Assembly (NCBI RefSeq): GCF_002752655.1
Contig: NZ_CP023737.1
Coordinates: 248,001-312,000 of the forward strand
Source of the DNA: Methylosinus trichosporium OB3b
GTDB taxonomy: Bacteria; Pseudomonadota; Alphaproteobacteria; Rhizobiales; Beijerinckiaceae
Direction: 5' to 3'
DNA: 64,000 nt
In this document: positions 17,446 to 26,699 of the stretch, piece after piece
Layout: each line of letters begins with the position of its first letter
Position numbering within the stretch: position 1 is the first letter of the stretch
The notes under the pieces: generated by a model
What the model was told of the DNA's origin: nothing
The model's database searches: none
The model's input: only the letters and a program-made list of their open reading frames with translations
Translations under genes and position numbers: made by a program

Positions 17446-18239
17446 GCGAGCGCGACCGTCACCGGCACATGGTCGGATGGGCGCTGCCAGCTGCGCGCCT
17501 CACGCAGCACATTCATTTCCAGCAGCTCGGTCGAGAGCGCCTGGCTCGTCCAGACATGGTCGAGACGGCGGCCGCGGTCGGATTTCGTCCAATCCGAGGC
17601 GCGATAGCTCCACCAAGTGTAGAGCTTCTCCTGCTCGGGCACGAAGCGGCGCATGGCGTCGATCCAACGGCCGGCGTCGAACACCGCGCCGAGCTTCTGC
17701 ACCTCGACCGGCGTATGGCTGACGGTCTGCAGCAGCGCCTTATGGCTCCAGACGTCCTGCTCGAGCGGCGCGATATTGAGGTCGCCGACCAGCACGACGC
17801 GCCCGTCGGTGATGCGCTCGCGCGTCACCCATTCCTTCATCTCGTCCAGAAAGCCGAGCTTATGGGCGAATTTGGGATTGATCGTCACATCGGGCTCGTC
17901 GCCCCCGGCCGGCACGTAGAAATTATGGATGGTGATCGGGGTCCCGCCGTTCGGTAGGCCGACGGAGACATGGCGCGCGTCCCCGGTCTCGCAGAAGTCG
18001 CGGATGTCGAGCAGCTCCAGCGGATGCTTCGAGACGATGGCGACGCCGTGGTAGCCCTTCTGCCCATTGATGGCGAAATGCTCATAGCCGATGGCGCGAA
18101 AATCCGCATAAGGGAATTCGGCGTTGCGGCATTTCGTCTCTTGCAGGCAGAGCACGTCGGGCGCGTGCTGCTTGAGGAAATCGACGACGAGCGGAATGCG
18201 TAGCCGCACCGAATTGATGTTCCAGGTCGTTATCTTCAT
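17439..18239 (-). CDS. xthA: Exodeoxyribonuclease III
   Basis: 266 residues of the ExoIII/AP endonuclease family. Motifs in order: ITTWNINSVRLR, LCLQETKC (metal-binding Glu), VLVGDLNIAP (Asp/Asn), and RRLDHVWTS with SDHVPVTV (catalytic Asp-His). It repairs abasic sites and removes 3' blocks in DNA. ATG 18239 is the family start; upstream frame discarded. YcjF-like gene is upstream on the same strand. Confidence 0.94.
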   Translation of the reverse strand: MKITTWNINSVRLRIPLVVDFLKQHAPDVLCLQETKCRNAEFPYADFRAIGYEHFAINGQKGYHGVAIVSKHPLELLDIRDFCETGDARHVSVGLPNGGTPITIHNFYVPAGGDEPDVTINPKFAHKLGFLDEMKEWVTRERITDGRVVLVGDLNIAPLEQDVWSHKALLQTVSHTPVEVQKLGAVFDAGRWIDAMRRFVPEQEKLYTWWSYRASDWTKSDRGRRLDHVWTSQALSTELLEMNVLREARSWQRPSDHVPVTVALAV

Positions 18240-18285
18240 CGGACGGACTTTTCTCGAACAGGTGACGAAAGAATGGCGGCGGCGG

Positions 18286-19362
18286 TCAGCCCTTGGTCTT
18301 GTCGCCGAACAAGAAGGGCGCCACATCGGCGACGCCGGGCGGCTTCTCGGCGCAAAAGGGCATGGGCCGGCACACCGCCATCGCGGAGAGGCCGACGCGC
18401 GCCGTGAGCAGGCCGTTGAGCACGCCCTCGCCGAGCTTGGCGGAGAGCTTGGCGGCGAGCCCGTGCCCGACCACCTGCTGCAGCAGCGAGTCGCCGATGG
18501 CGAGGCCGCCGGTGATCGCGAGATGGGCGCCGACCGAGCGCGCGAGCTTGAAGAACCCGAGCAGGCCCGGGCGGCCGCCGTAGATTTCCGCGATGCGGCG
18601 CATCAGCCGGATCGCCTGGGCGGCGACGAACAGCACATCGAGCAGCGCGCGTGGGCTGATCGTGGTGACGATCGACACGCGCTTGGAGGCGTCGGCGATT
18701 TCGCGGCGCGCCAGCGCGTCCAGCGGCAGCACGAGATGGCGCTCGGCGAGATCGACGAGATCGCTGCCGTCGATGATCTCCTTGGAAAATTCGATCACCA
18801 GCGCCCGCGCCCGGCCGGACTCGGGACGATCTTCATAAAGCTTGCACAATTCGACGACGCGCTCTCGCGCCGCCTTCACATCGTCGCGGCTGCGCGCCTC
18901 GGCCAGCGCCAGATGCAGCTGGGCGATGCGGTTCTGCCGCAGGATGGCGAAGCTCTCGCGGGTGAGCAGTGCGACGAGGGCGACGACCGCGATCGCAGCG
19001 AGCGTCAGGCCGATCGTTCCGAACAAGGCGGAATGGGCGAACAAATCCTCGACGAGATTGGTGAGCCAGAGGCCTGCGGCCATTGTGACGAGGCCGAGAA
19101 CCGAGGAGGCGAGGAGGCCGCCCCAGGAAAACAGCAGGCTGCTCAGCACGCCGCTCTTCTGCGCCGCCTCGACCGCCTTCTCCTGCTCGGCGGGGTCGCG
19201 CGTCTCGTCGAGCTCGAGAGAGAAGATATCGGCCTGCGGCTCGATGAAGCTCGTCGCCGGCGCGCGCTCGGGCTCCTGCGGGCGGGCGCTCTTGGGCGGA
19301 ACGATCTGCTCGCCTTCCAATCGGAAGGCGCGCGGCCGTGGCCTTCGTTCTGCTTCGCTCAT
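18286..19362 (-). CDS. YcjF-like DUF697 membrane protein
   Basis: 358 residues. A polar N-terminus with PPKSARPQEPERAP and FIEPQADIF is followed by two transmembrane helices (about 85-110 and 118-142), a helical linker, and a C-terminal DUF697 segment (GLLTARVGLSAMAVCRPMPF). This architecture matches the YcjF / TIGR01620 family, usually next to the GTPase-like ycjX. No ycjX is present here. Role unknown, possibly envelope stress. ATG 19362 was chosen because the family protein begins MSEAERRPRPRAFRLE-like. Confidence 0.8.
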   Translation of the reverse strand: MSEAERRPRPRAFRLEGEQIVPPKSARPQEPERAPATSFIEPQADIFSLELDETRDPAEQEKAVEAAQKSGVLSSLLFSWGGLLASSVLGLVTMAAGLWLTNLVEDLFAHSALFGTIGLTLAAIAVVALVALLTRESFAILRQNRIAQLHLALAEARSRDDVKAARERVVELCKLYEDRPESGRARALVIEFSKEIIDGSDLVDLAERHLVLPLDALARREIADASKRVSIVTTISPRALLDVLFVAAQAIRLMRRIAEIYGGRPGLLGFFKLARSVGAHLAITGGLAIGDSLLQQVVGHGLAAKLSAKLGEGVLNGLLTARVGLSAMAVCRPMPFCAEKPPGVADVAPFLFGDKTKG

Positions 19363-19557
19363 CTCTTGCTTTCGCTGTCCATGGCTTGCGCCTTCTAGCG
19401 CATGGCCGGCGCGCGCGCTCGGGAATTTTCCGTTGCGTCGTCCACAGCTGTGGATGGCGGCGCGGCGCAGCTCGAGGCGACTCGCTTTCGCCGGTTCCGG
19501 CCGATAGCGTCTCGCCTCCGCCGTCACGGCGCGATTCGAAGTCTCTTAGAGCCGCCA

Positions 19558-21381
19558 ATGCCGGATGCGATCGCTTTGCGCGACGAGCGCCAGTTTTTTT
19601 TGGGCGTCGAGCGCTCGCTCTCCGGCCGCGTCTGGCGGCCGCGCCTCGCGGCGGCGGAGGAGGGGCGGGCGATCGCCATCTCCCAGGTCCTTGGCCTCGG
19701 CGATCTGCTGGCTCGTGTTCTCGCCGGGCGCGGCGTCACTCAGGAGAGCGCGCCGGCCTTTCTCGATCCCAGCCTGCGCGCTCTGATGCCCGATCCGCTC
19801 CTGCTCCAGGACATGGATGCGGCGGTCGACCGTCTCGCCCGCGCCGTCGAGACCGGCGAGCAGGTCGCCGTCTTCGGCGATTATGACGTCGACGGCGCCG
19901 CCTCGAGCGCGCTGCTCGTCGAGTTTTTGCAGGCGGCCGGCTGCCCGCCGCCGTTTCTCCATATCCCCGACCGCATCCTCGAGGGCTATGGGCCCAATGT
20001 CGAGGCGATCTCCGAGCTGAGGCGGCGGGGCGCGAGCTTACTGGTCACGCTCGACTGTGGCACGACCAGCCATGAGGCGCTCGCCCACGCCCGCGCCCTC
20101 GGGCTCGACGCCATCGTCATCGACCACCATCAGGCGCCCGAGCGGCTGCCCGAGGCGATCGTCGTCAATCCCAACCGCGCCGACGATCTGTCCGGCCTCG
20201 GCCATCTCTGCGCCGCCGGGGTCGCCTTCATGACGCTCGTCGCGCTCTCACGCGAGCTGCGTGTTCGCGATTTCTGGACGGGCGTGCGCCCGGAGCCGGA
20301 GCTGCTCGCCGCGCTCGATCTCGTGGCGCTGGCGACGGTCGCCGACGTCGCGGCGCTGCACGGTCTCAACCGCGCTTTCGTGACCAAGGGACTCGCGGTG
20401 ATGAAGGGGCGCCGCCGGGTCGGCCTCGCGGCGCTGCTCGACGCGGCGCGCGTCGACGGGCCGCCGCGTCCCATGCATCTCGGCTTCGCGCTCGGCCCGC
20501 GCATAAACGCCGGCGGGCGGATCGGCGACGCAGCGCTGGGCGCCCGGCTGCTGACTCTGCGCGACCCGATCGAGGCGGCGCGGATCGCAGCCGAGCTCGA
20601 CCGTCTGAACGGCGAGCGACAGGCGCTCGAGAGGGCGACTCTGGAGGAGGCCGAGGCCGAGGCGGACCGGCAGCTGATGCGCTCCAATCGGCTCTCCTGC
20701 CTCGTCGTGGCCGGAGCGGATTGGCATCCGGGCATCGTCGGGATCGTCGCTTCCAGGTTAAAGGATAAGTTTAAGATTCCCGCCTTTGTTATTGGACAAA
20801 AAGGGCAATCTTGTTCAGGTTCAGGTAGAGCTTCAACAGGCGTCGACCTCGGCCGGGCGGTGCGCCGCGCGGTCGAGGCAGGAGTGATCGAAAAGGGCGG
20901 AGGCCATCGGGCGGCGGCCGGCGTGACGCTCGCGCCACCGCGGATCGACGCCTTTCGCGTCTTCATGAATGACGCGCTCGAGGAGGAGGTGGAGCGCGCC
21001 CGCGCCAGCGACGCGCTGCTGGTCGACGGCGCGCTGACCGCCCGCGGCGCCGACGCCGATCTCGTCCGCGCGCTCGAGCGGGCGGGACCCTTCGGCTCGG
21101 GCAATCCGGAGCCGCTGTTCGTCTTTCCCGACCATCGCATCGTCGACGCCGGCGTCGTCGGCTCCGATCATGTGCGGGTGCGGCTGCAGTCGGGGGACGG
21201 GGCGCGGCTCGACGCCGTCGCCTTTCGCGCAGTCGGCAATGAAATCGGAGAAGCGCTGCTGCGCGGTCGCGGCGATCTCCTGCACGTCGCCGCCCGCATC
21301 GGCACGCGCGTCTATCGCGGCGTCGAGCGGATGGAGACGCGAATCGTCGATCTCGCACGCGCCGATCGTCGTTTATCGTAA
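19558..21381 (+). CDS. recJ: Single-stranded-DNA-specific exonuclease RecJ
   Basis: 607 residues, normal length. The DHH-family motifs are DYDVDGA (D108-D112), LDCGTTS, IDHHQAP (D189-H191), and GGHRAAAG in the DHHA1 domain. RecJ degrades single-stranded DNA 5' to 3' in recombination and mismatch repair. An odd feature is codons 401-428 (20758-20841), which use TTA, AGA, GGA, TCA and ACA and fall to roughly 43% GC while the encoded RLKDKFKIPAFVIG...GSGRAST still fits the family. ATG 19558 begins the conserved N-terminus; the upstream frame is not used. Confidence 0.93.
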   Translation: MPDAIALRDERQFFLGVERSLSGRVWRPRLAAAEEGRAIAISQVLGLGDLLARVLAGRGVTQESAPAFLDPSLRALMPDPLLLQDMDAAVDRLARAVETGEQVAVFGDYDVDGAASSALLVEFLQAAGCPPPFLHIPDRILEGYGPNVEAISELRRRGASLLVTLDCGTTSHEALAHARALGLDAIVIDHHQAPERLPEAIVVNPNRADDLSGLGHLCAAGVAFMTLVALSRELRVRDFWTGVRPEPELLAALDLVALATVADVAALHGLNRAFVTKGLAVMKGRRRVGLAALLDAARVDGPPRPMHLGFALGPRINAGGRIGDAALGARLLTLRDPIEAARIAAELDRLNGERQALERATLEEAEAEADRQLMRSNRLSCLVVAGADWHPGIVGIVASRLKDKFKIPAFVIGQKGQSCSGSGRASTGVDLGRAVRRAVEAGVIEKGGGHRAAAGVTLAPPRIDAFRVFMNDALEEEVERARASDALLVDGALTARGADADLVRALERAGPFGSGNPEPLFVFPDHRIVDAGVVGSDHVRVRLQSGDGARLDAVAFRAVGNEIGEALLRGRGDLLHVAARIGTRVYRGVERMETRIVDLARADRRLS

Positions 21382-21585
21382 ACGCCGTGTTACCCCTTGT
21401 TGAACGGAGCTTTTCCGAACTGCGATCTGGGGATTGTCGCATTTTGGTCGCAATTGGCCGCTCTCATGCCCAAGCTCGAGAGTTGCGACGGGGGGCGGCG
21501 GCCTCGCGTTAACTTTTACGCAATTGCCTCGCGCCACACTGGAGGAATGCGATTGCTTCTCACACGAGCGAATGCGCGAGACATC

Positions 21586-22458
21586 ATGGTTCTGCAATCT
21601 GGACTGCCGACCCTTCGCCGCTCTTTCGCCCTTCTGGGCCTCTGCGCCCTGGCCGGCTGCTCCTCGGCCCCGCCGCCGGTTCAGCGCCTCGCCCATCATC
21701 GCGGGCAGGTCGATCCCCGCTATGGCGTGGCCCCCAGTCCGCGGGTCGTCGCCGACGGCGAGCCGGTGCCGCGCGGCGGCGGCTCTTATATGGTGGGCAA
21801 GCCCTATCAGATCGCCGGCCGGACCTATTATCCGAGCGAGCGGCCCAATTCGTCGATCGGCCTCGCCTCCTGGTATGGCTCGGATTTTCACGGCCGCCGC
21901 ACGGCCAATGGCGAGGTGTTCGACCGCGAGTCGATCAGCGCCGCCCATCCGACGATGCCGCTGCCGAGCTATGCGCGCGTCACCAACCTGCGCAACCACC
22001 GTTCGATGATCGTACGCGTCAACGACCGCGGCCCCTATCATGGCGGCAGGGTGATGGACGTGTCGCAGCGCGTCGCCGAGGCGCTCGACTTCCATCGTGT
22101 CGGCACGGCGCGCGTCAAGGTCGACTATGTCGGCCACGCCAGCCTCGCCGGCTCCGATGACGAGACGCTGCTCGCGACGCTGCGAGACGATGGACCGGCC
22201 ACGCTGCCGGGCGTCGCGCCGGTGATGGTGGCGAGCCGGCCGGAGCCAGTTCGTACTGCGATGCTGGAAACGCCGCGCGCCGAGCGCGTCTCGATCTCGC
22301 GCCGCGACGAGTCGGATGAGCCGACCGCCGCCGCCGCTGCGCCGACTCCTGCTTCGGCCAAGGCTCTGGCCACGGCGAAGAGCGCGCCGCTGCCGCCCTC
22401 GCGCCCCTTCGACCTCGGGGCGTCGTCGCACGCACGCATGAGGCAGGCCGCCAATTGA
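21586..22458 (+). CDS. rlpA: RlpA-type septal lipoprotein (lytic transglycosylase family)
   Basis: 290 residues. A lipoprotein signal ends in LCALAGC|SS. The double-psi beta-barrel domain follows: ASWYGSDFHGRRTANGEVFD, PLPSYARVTNL and VRVNDRGPYHGGRVMDVS contain the conserved catalytic-type residues. RlpA cleaves naked glycan strands at the division septum in some bacteria. The usual C-terminal SPOR domain is missing; an Ala/Pro-rich tail takes its place. ATG 21586 gives a standard lipoprotein signal; ATG 21547 is possible but lies too close to its GGAGG. Confidence 0.85.
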   Translation: MVLQSGLPTLRRSFALLGLCALAGCSSAPPPVQRLAHHRGQVDPRYGVAPSPRVVADGEPVPRGGGSYMVGKPYQIAGRTYYPSERPNSSIGLASWYGSDFHGRRTANGEVFDRESISAAHPTMPLPSYARVTNLRNHRSMIVRVNDRGPYHGGRVMDVSQRVAEALDFHRVGTARVKVDYVGHASLAGSDDETLLATLRDDGPATLPGVAPVMVASRPEPVRTAMLETPRAERVSISRRDESDEPTAAAAAPTPASAKALATAKSAPLPPSRPFDLGASSHARMRQAAN

Positions 22459-22579
22459 CGCGAGCCGCGCGTCGCCCGCGCGGTTGCTTTCTGAAGCCGA
22501 TCGCGCCACATTCCTGCGGAAAGGCTCGCATCGGGCGCTCCCGCGCGCCGACCGCGATCGAACGGAGGCGAGAGCGCGC

Positions 22580-23782
22580 GTGTTTCTTCTCCTTCCCCTT
22601 CCCCTCATTCGCTTCGTTTTGCGCTTCGTTTCGGCGCTCGCCGCGCTCGCGGCTCTCCCGGCCGCCGTTCTCGCCGAGGGTTTCCAAACCAGCGTCCCGC
22701 ACGCCATTCTGGTTGATGCGGGCACGCACACCGTGCTGCTCGAGAAAGCCGCCGATGATTTCGTGACCCCGGCCTCGACGGTCAAGGTCATGACCGCCGA
22801 GATCGTGTTTCACGAGATCGCCGAAGGGCGCCTGAAGCTCGACGACGAGTTCACCGTCTCGGAGCATGCCTGGCGCAGCGGCGGCGCGCCGGCCGGCGGA
22901 TCGGCGATGTTCCTTCCCGTCAACAGCCGCGCGAAGGTCGAGGACCTCATTCGCGGGCTCGTCATCGTTTCCGGTAATGACGCGGCCATCACGCTCGCCG
23001 AAGGCGTCGCGGGATCGGAGGAGGCGTTCGTCGGCCGCATGAACAAGCGCGCCTCGGAGCTCGGCCTCGCCAAATCGATCTTCGGCAATCCCTGGGGACA
23101 GGCGGGGCCGGATCAGAAGGTGACGCCGCGCGAGATGGTGCAGCTCGCCGCGCATGTGATCGAGACCTATCCCGACTTCTATCGCTATTTCGGCGAGAAG
23201 GAGTTCACCTGGAACAAGATCCGGCAGCAGAACCGCAATCCGCTGCTGACCATGAGCCTCGGCGCCGACGGGCTGAAGACCGGCAATATCGACAGCTCCG
23301 GCTTCGGCCTCGTCGGCTCGGCCGTGCAGGACGACCGCCGTTTGATCGTCGCCGTCTATGGCGCGAAGACCGCCAAGGAGCGCGCGGAGGAAGCGCGCAA
23401 GCTGCTGCAATGGGGCTTCCGCAATTTCGAGGAGAAGCAGCTGTTCAAGGCGGGCGAGCCGGTCGGCACGGCGCAGGTCTATGGCGGGGACAGCGGCGCG
23501 GTCGCGGTCGTCTCGCCGACCGATGTGAAGGTGCTTCTGCAGCGGGGCGTGAGCGAGAAGCTCTCCGGAAAGGTCGTCTACGAAGGGCCGCTGATCGCGC
23601 CGGTCGCCGCCGGCGCCAAAGTGGCCAAGTTGGAGATCCGCCGCGGCTCGACCGTCGTGCTCGAGCAGCCGCTCGAGGCGGCCGAGAGCGTCGAGCAGGG
23701 CTCGCTGCCGAGCCGCGCCTTCGATGCAGCCTATGAATATGCGGCCGCCGCCATCCACAGCAAGCTCGCGAAGAAGCAATGA
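22580..23782 (+). CDS. dacA: D-alanyl-D-alanine carboxypeptidase (penicillin-binding protein 5/6 family)
   Basis: 400 residues. After a signal peptide ending AVLAEG come the three penicillin-binding motifs: SxxK (S66-TVK), SGN in VSGNDA, and KTG in LKTGNID. A C-terminal PBP5 domain and an amphipathic tail follow. It trims the terminal D-Ala from peptidoglycan pentapeptides. GTG 22580 was chosen: it has GGAGG at 22564-22568 and puts the hydrophobic signal at the N-terminus, whereas the longer frame adds a highly basic non-family extension. Its stop overlaps tmk by four bases, so dacA-tmk-holB is one operon. Confidence 0.9.
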   Translation: MFLLLPLPLIRFVLRFVSALAALAALPAAVLAEGFQTSVPHAILVDAGTHTVLLEKAADDFVTPASTVKVMTAEIVFHEIAEGRLKLDDEFTVSEHAWRSGGAPAGGSAMFLPVNSRAKVEDLIRGLVIVSGNDAAITLAEGVAGSEEAFVGRMNKRASELGLAKSIFGNPWGQAGPDQKVTPREMVQLAAHVIETYPDFYRYFGEKEFTWNKIRQQNRNPLLTMSLGADGLKTGNIDSSGFGLVGSAVQDDRRLIVAVYGAKTAKERAEEARKLLQWGFRNFEEKQLFKAGEPVGTAQVYGGDSGAVAVVSPTDVKVLLQRGVSEKLSGKVVYEGPLIAPVAAGAKVAKLEIRRGSTVVLEQPLEAAESVEQGSLPSRAFDAAYEYAAAAIHSKLAKKQ

Positions 23783-24495
23783 GCGCAGAACCGCCTTTCG
23801 GCTCACATGGGCGGGAGAAAGGTCATCCCGGGCGTTTCATCACGCTCGAGGGCGGCGAAGGCGCGGGCAAGTCCACGCAGATGCGGCTGCTGCAGGAGCG
23901 GCTGGCCGAGCGCGGCGTCGAGGCGATCGCGACGCGCGAGCCCGGCGGCTCGCCGCACGCCGAGGCGCTGCGCGAGGCGTTGCTGGGCGGCAAGGCGGCG
24001 CCCCTCGGCCCGCTCGGCGAGGCGATTTTGTTCTCGGCGGCGCGCATCGACCATCTCGACCGGCTCATCAAGCCGGCGCTGGCGCGCGGCGCCTGGGTGA
24101 TCTGCGACCGTTTCGCCGATTCGACGCGCGCCTATCAGGGCGCCCGCGGCGGCGTCGACGCACGCCTCATCACGCTGCTGGAGCGCGTCGCTCTGCTCGG
24201 CGCCAAGCCCGACCTCACCATCATTCTGGACATTCCGGCCGAGATCGGGCTCGAGCGCGCCTCGCGCCGCCGCCGGCCGGACGAGTCGCCGGATCGTTTC
24301 GAGCGCGAAGGGCTCGCCTTTCACGAGGGGCTGCGCCGCGCTTTTCTCGACATCGCCGCCGGCGAGCCGGAGCGCTGCTGCGTCGTCGACGCCCGCGCGC
24401 CCGAGCGGGAGGTGGCGCAGGCGATCTGGCATATCGTCGAAGCGCGCTTCTTTCTGTCCGAGAAGACGCTCGCCGCCGCGAGCGCGACCGCGTGA
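23779..24495 (+). CDS. tmk: Thymidylate kinase
   Basis: 238 residues, slightly long because of a 19-residue N-terminal extension. P-loop GGEGAGKS at 25-32, the REPGGS motif, and CDRFADST (DR motif) are all present. It phosphorylates dTMP to dTDP. The start ATGA overlaps the dacA stop, and its stop overlaps the holB GTG start, implying translational coupling. Confidence 0.95.
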   Translation: MSAEPPFGSHGREKGHPGRFITLEGGEGAGKSTQMRLLQERLAERGVEAIATREPGGSPHAEALREALLGGKAAPLGPLGEAILFSAARIDHLDRLIKPALARGAWVICDRFADSTRAYQGARGGVDARLITLLERVALLGAKPDLTIILDIPAEIGLERASRRRRPDESPDRFEREGLAFHEGLRRAFLDIAAGEPERCCVVDARAPEREVAQAIWHIVEARFFLSEKTLAAASATA

Positions 24496-25568
24496 AGGAC
24501 GAAATCGAGGGCCTGCCGGAGAGCGACCGCTTCGCCGAGGCTCCCCATCCCCGCGAAACCACCGGCTTCTTCGGCCATGCCGAAGCCGAGCGCGAGCTGC
24601 TCGACGCGTTTCGGCGCGGCCGGCTGGCGCAGGCCGTGCTGATCGGCGGGCCGGAGGGGATCGGCAAGGCGACGCTCGCCTGGCGCTTCGCCCGCTTTCT
24701 CGTCGCGCATCCTGATCCGACCTCGCCGCCGGCGCAGACGGCCGCGTCGCTCGAGCTGCCGCCGGACTCGCCCGTCACTAGGCGCATTCGCGCTCTGGCG
24801 CTGCCGGATGTGACGCTGCTGCGCCGCAGCTGGAACGAGAAGAGCAAGAAGCACTACACCGAAATCCGCATCGAGGATGTCCGCAAGCTCATTCATCTGT
24901 TTCAGCAGAGCTCTGGCGCCGGCGGCTGGCGCATCGCCATCGTCGACAGCGTCGACGATCTCAATCGCTCGAGCGCCAATGCGCTGCTGAAGCTGATCGA
25001 GGAGCCGCCGGAGCGCTCGCTGTTCCTGCTGATCGCGCACCGTCCCGGACGCGTGCTGCCGACCATTCGCTCGCGCTGCCGCAAGCTCACGCTGGCGCCG
25101 CTGGCGGAGAACGAGATCGTCGCGGCCGTGCGGGCGCTGGGCGCGCCCTGGAGCGAACGGAGCGAGGCGGAGCTCGCCGCGGCGGCGGCGCGCGCGGAAG
25201 GCTCGGTGCGCGAGGCGCTGCGGCTGCTCGACGGCGATGGCGTCGCTTTCGACTCCGCGCTGCGCGGAATGTTCGCGCGGCTGCCGCAGGTGGACTGGCT
25301 CGCCGTCCATGCGCTCGCCGATCGGCTGACCGGCCGCGACAATGAGAGCGCCTATGAGACCTTCATGACCGCCGTGTTCCGCTTTCTCGACCGCGCCGTG
25401 CGCGAGAAGGCGGGGCAGGGGGCGGGCGCGGCGAGCCTCGTCCCTTACGCCCGCGCCTTCGAGCGCATAGACGAGGCGGCGCGCGACACGGAGGTCTATA
25501 ATTTCGACAAGCGCGGGCTGATCCTATCGATCTTCGCCGATCTCGAGGAGGCGGCGCGCGCGCGCTGA
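24492..25568 (+). CDS. holB: DNA polymerase III delta-prime subunit
   Basis: 358 residues. The P-loop GGPEGIGK lies at 52-59, and the clamp-loader sensor region reads NRSSANALLKLIEEPP with TIRSRCRKL (SRC motif). Delta-prime is part of the clamp loader that places the sliding clamp on DNA. The zinc-binding cysteines of delta-prime are not evident between residues 60 and 110, a feature seen in some lineages. GTG 24492 overlaps the tmk stop by four bases. The neighbours tmk-holB are a conserved pair. Confidence 0.92.
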   Translation: MKDEIEGLPESDRFAEAPHPRETTGFFGHAEAERELLDAFRRGRLAQAVLIGGPEGIGKATLAWRFARFLVAHPDPTSPPAQTAASLELPPDSPVTRRIRALALPDVTLLRRSWNEKSKKHYTEIRIEDVRKLIHLFQQSSGAGGWRIAIVDSVDDLNRSSANALLKLIEEPPERSLFLLIAHRPGRVLPTIRSRCRKLTLAPLAENEIVAAVRALGAPWSERSEAELAAAAARAEGSVREALRLLDGDGVAFDSALRGMFARLPQVDWLAVHALADRLTGRDNESAYETFMTAVFRFLDRAVREKAGQGAGAASLVPYARAFERIDEAARDTEVYNFDKRGLILSIFADLEEAARAR

Positions 25569-25570
25569 TC

Positions 25571-25786
25571 TCAGCGGCCCGTCTGCTTCGGTCCCGGCGT
25601 TTTGGAGGGGACCCAGACGGATGAGAGGCGCGCGCGGCGGCTCGGCAGCTCGGCGAGGATACGCGCGCGCTGCGCCTCGGTGGCGTCGCGCCAGAGGGCG
25701 ATCTCGCCGGTCGTGCGCGTGCAGCCGACGCAGAGGCCGGCGCGGGGATCGATGCGGCAGACGCCGATGCAGGGACTATCGACCAT
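25571..25786 (-). CDS. DUF1289 small cysteine-rich protein
   Basis: 71 residues. The N-terminus carries [19 protein letters not shown], the four-cysteine DUF1289 signature, followed by [16 protein letters not shown], also typical. The cysteines likely bind zinc or an iron-sulfur cluster; no function is known. It converges on holB with only two bases between stops. Confidence 0.85.
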   Translation of the reverse strand: MVDSPCIGVCRIDPRAGLCVGCTRTTGEIALWRDATEAQRARILAELPSRRARLSSVWVPSKTPGPKQTGR

Positions 25787-25901
25787 TTCGCGAGCGTGAG
25801 ATCATGAGCGCGTCTGTCTTTCGCGCCCTGATGGCGCAAAGCGTGGAATAGAGGAGGCGCCGGGTCATGAAAAGACGAACTCAGGGATGGCCGACAGGAA
25901 A

Positions 25902-26105
25902 TTAGCGAATGGCTGTGAGGATGACTCCGACGGCGACGACCATGATCGAGCCGAGCCAAATTTTCAGATCGCGCACGGCGGTCTCGATCTTCGCATCCAA
26001 TCGAAGCTCGGTCTCCCTCAGATCTCCCTTCCTCGTCAACTCCTGCCGGCCAGCCTCCAGCGTTTCGACGAACTTCAGCGTATCGAAGGGAACAGAGCTG
26101 CTCAT
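25902..26105 (-). CDS. Short DUF1640-like protein, third copy
   Basis: 67 residues beginning SSSVPFDTLKFVETLEAG, closely similar to the opening of the tandem pair at 14221 and 14570. It has a shorter coiled coil and a C-terminal transmembrane helix. ATG 26105 was chosen because similarity begins right after it. It is divergent from the glycosylase gene with 17 bases between starts. Confidence 0.6.
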   Translation of the reverse strand: MSSSVPFDTLKFVETLEAGRQELTRKGDLRETELRLDAKIETAVRDLKIWLGSIMVVAVGVILTAIR

Positions 26106-26122
26106 AGGCTCAACATAGGCTC

Positions 26123-26647
26123 GTGGAATTGCACGATCAACCGAGCACTTCAAAGGGCTTCCCGCCCGTCGCCGCCGCCGACGCCCGGCTGCTGATCCTC
26201 GGCTCTCTGCCGGGACAGGTCTCGCTGGCGCGCGTGCAATATTACGCGCAGCCGCGCAACGCCTTCTGGCCGATCATGGGGCGGCTGTTCGGCGCGGAGC
26301 CGGAGCTGCCCTATGAGGAGCGGCTGGCGCGGCTCGTCGCGCGCGGCGTCGCTCTATGGGACGTCTGCGCGGAAGGGCGGAGGCCCGGCAGCCTCGATCA
26401 GAAGATCGATTCCGCGAGCGTCGCGCCCAATGACTTTGCCGCTTTCCTCGCCGGCCATGCCCGAGTCGCGCTGATCGCCTTCAACGGCGCGACCGCCGCC
26501 GCTCTGTTCCGCCGCAAGGTCGCGGCGAAGCTGTCGTCGCCCGCGCCGCCGACGATCCAGCTGCCTTCGACCAGCCCCGCCCATGCGGCGATGCCCTTCG
26601 AGCGCAAGCTCGATCTGTGGCGAGAGGCGCTCCACGCCTTTCTCTGA
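26123..26647 (+). CDS. DNA-deoxyinosine (hypoxanthine) glycosylase, uracil-DNA glycosylase superfamily
   Basis: 174 residues. LLILGSLPGQVSLARVQYYA followed by QPRNAFWPIMG is the hallmark of family 6 uracil-DNA glycosylase-fold enzymes that remove hypoxanthine. The C-terminal motif LPSTSPAHA supplies the DNA-intercalating loop. It starts base-excision repair of deaminated adenine. The GTG start has only a weak ribosome-binding site; no better in-frame start is seen before the conserved core. Confidence 0.82.
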   Translation: MELHDQPSTSKGFPPVAAADARLLILGSLPGQVSLARVQYYAQPRNAFWPIMGRLFGAEPELPYEERLARLVARGVALWDVCAEGRRPGSLDQKIDSASVAPNDFAAFLAGHARVALIAFNGATAAALFRRKVAAKLSSPAPPTIQLPSTSPAHAAMPFERKLDLWREALHAFL

Positions 26648-26653
26648 ACGCCA

Positions 26654-26687
26654 AAAGGCCGTCCCCAGCGCGCCGGGAACGGCCTTT
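26654..26687. terminator. Bidirectional terminator between convergent genes
   Basis: AAAGGCCGTCCC pairs with GGGAACGGCCTTT with one bulge; A- and T-runs flank the stem, so it can work on both strands. It sits between the glycosylase stop and the 26700 stop. Confidence 0.8.
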
Positions 26688-26699
26688 GACTTGGTGAGA

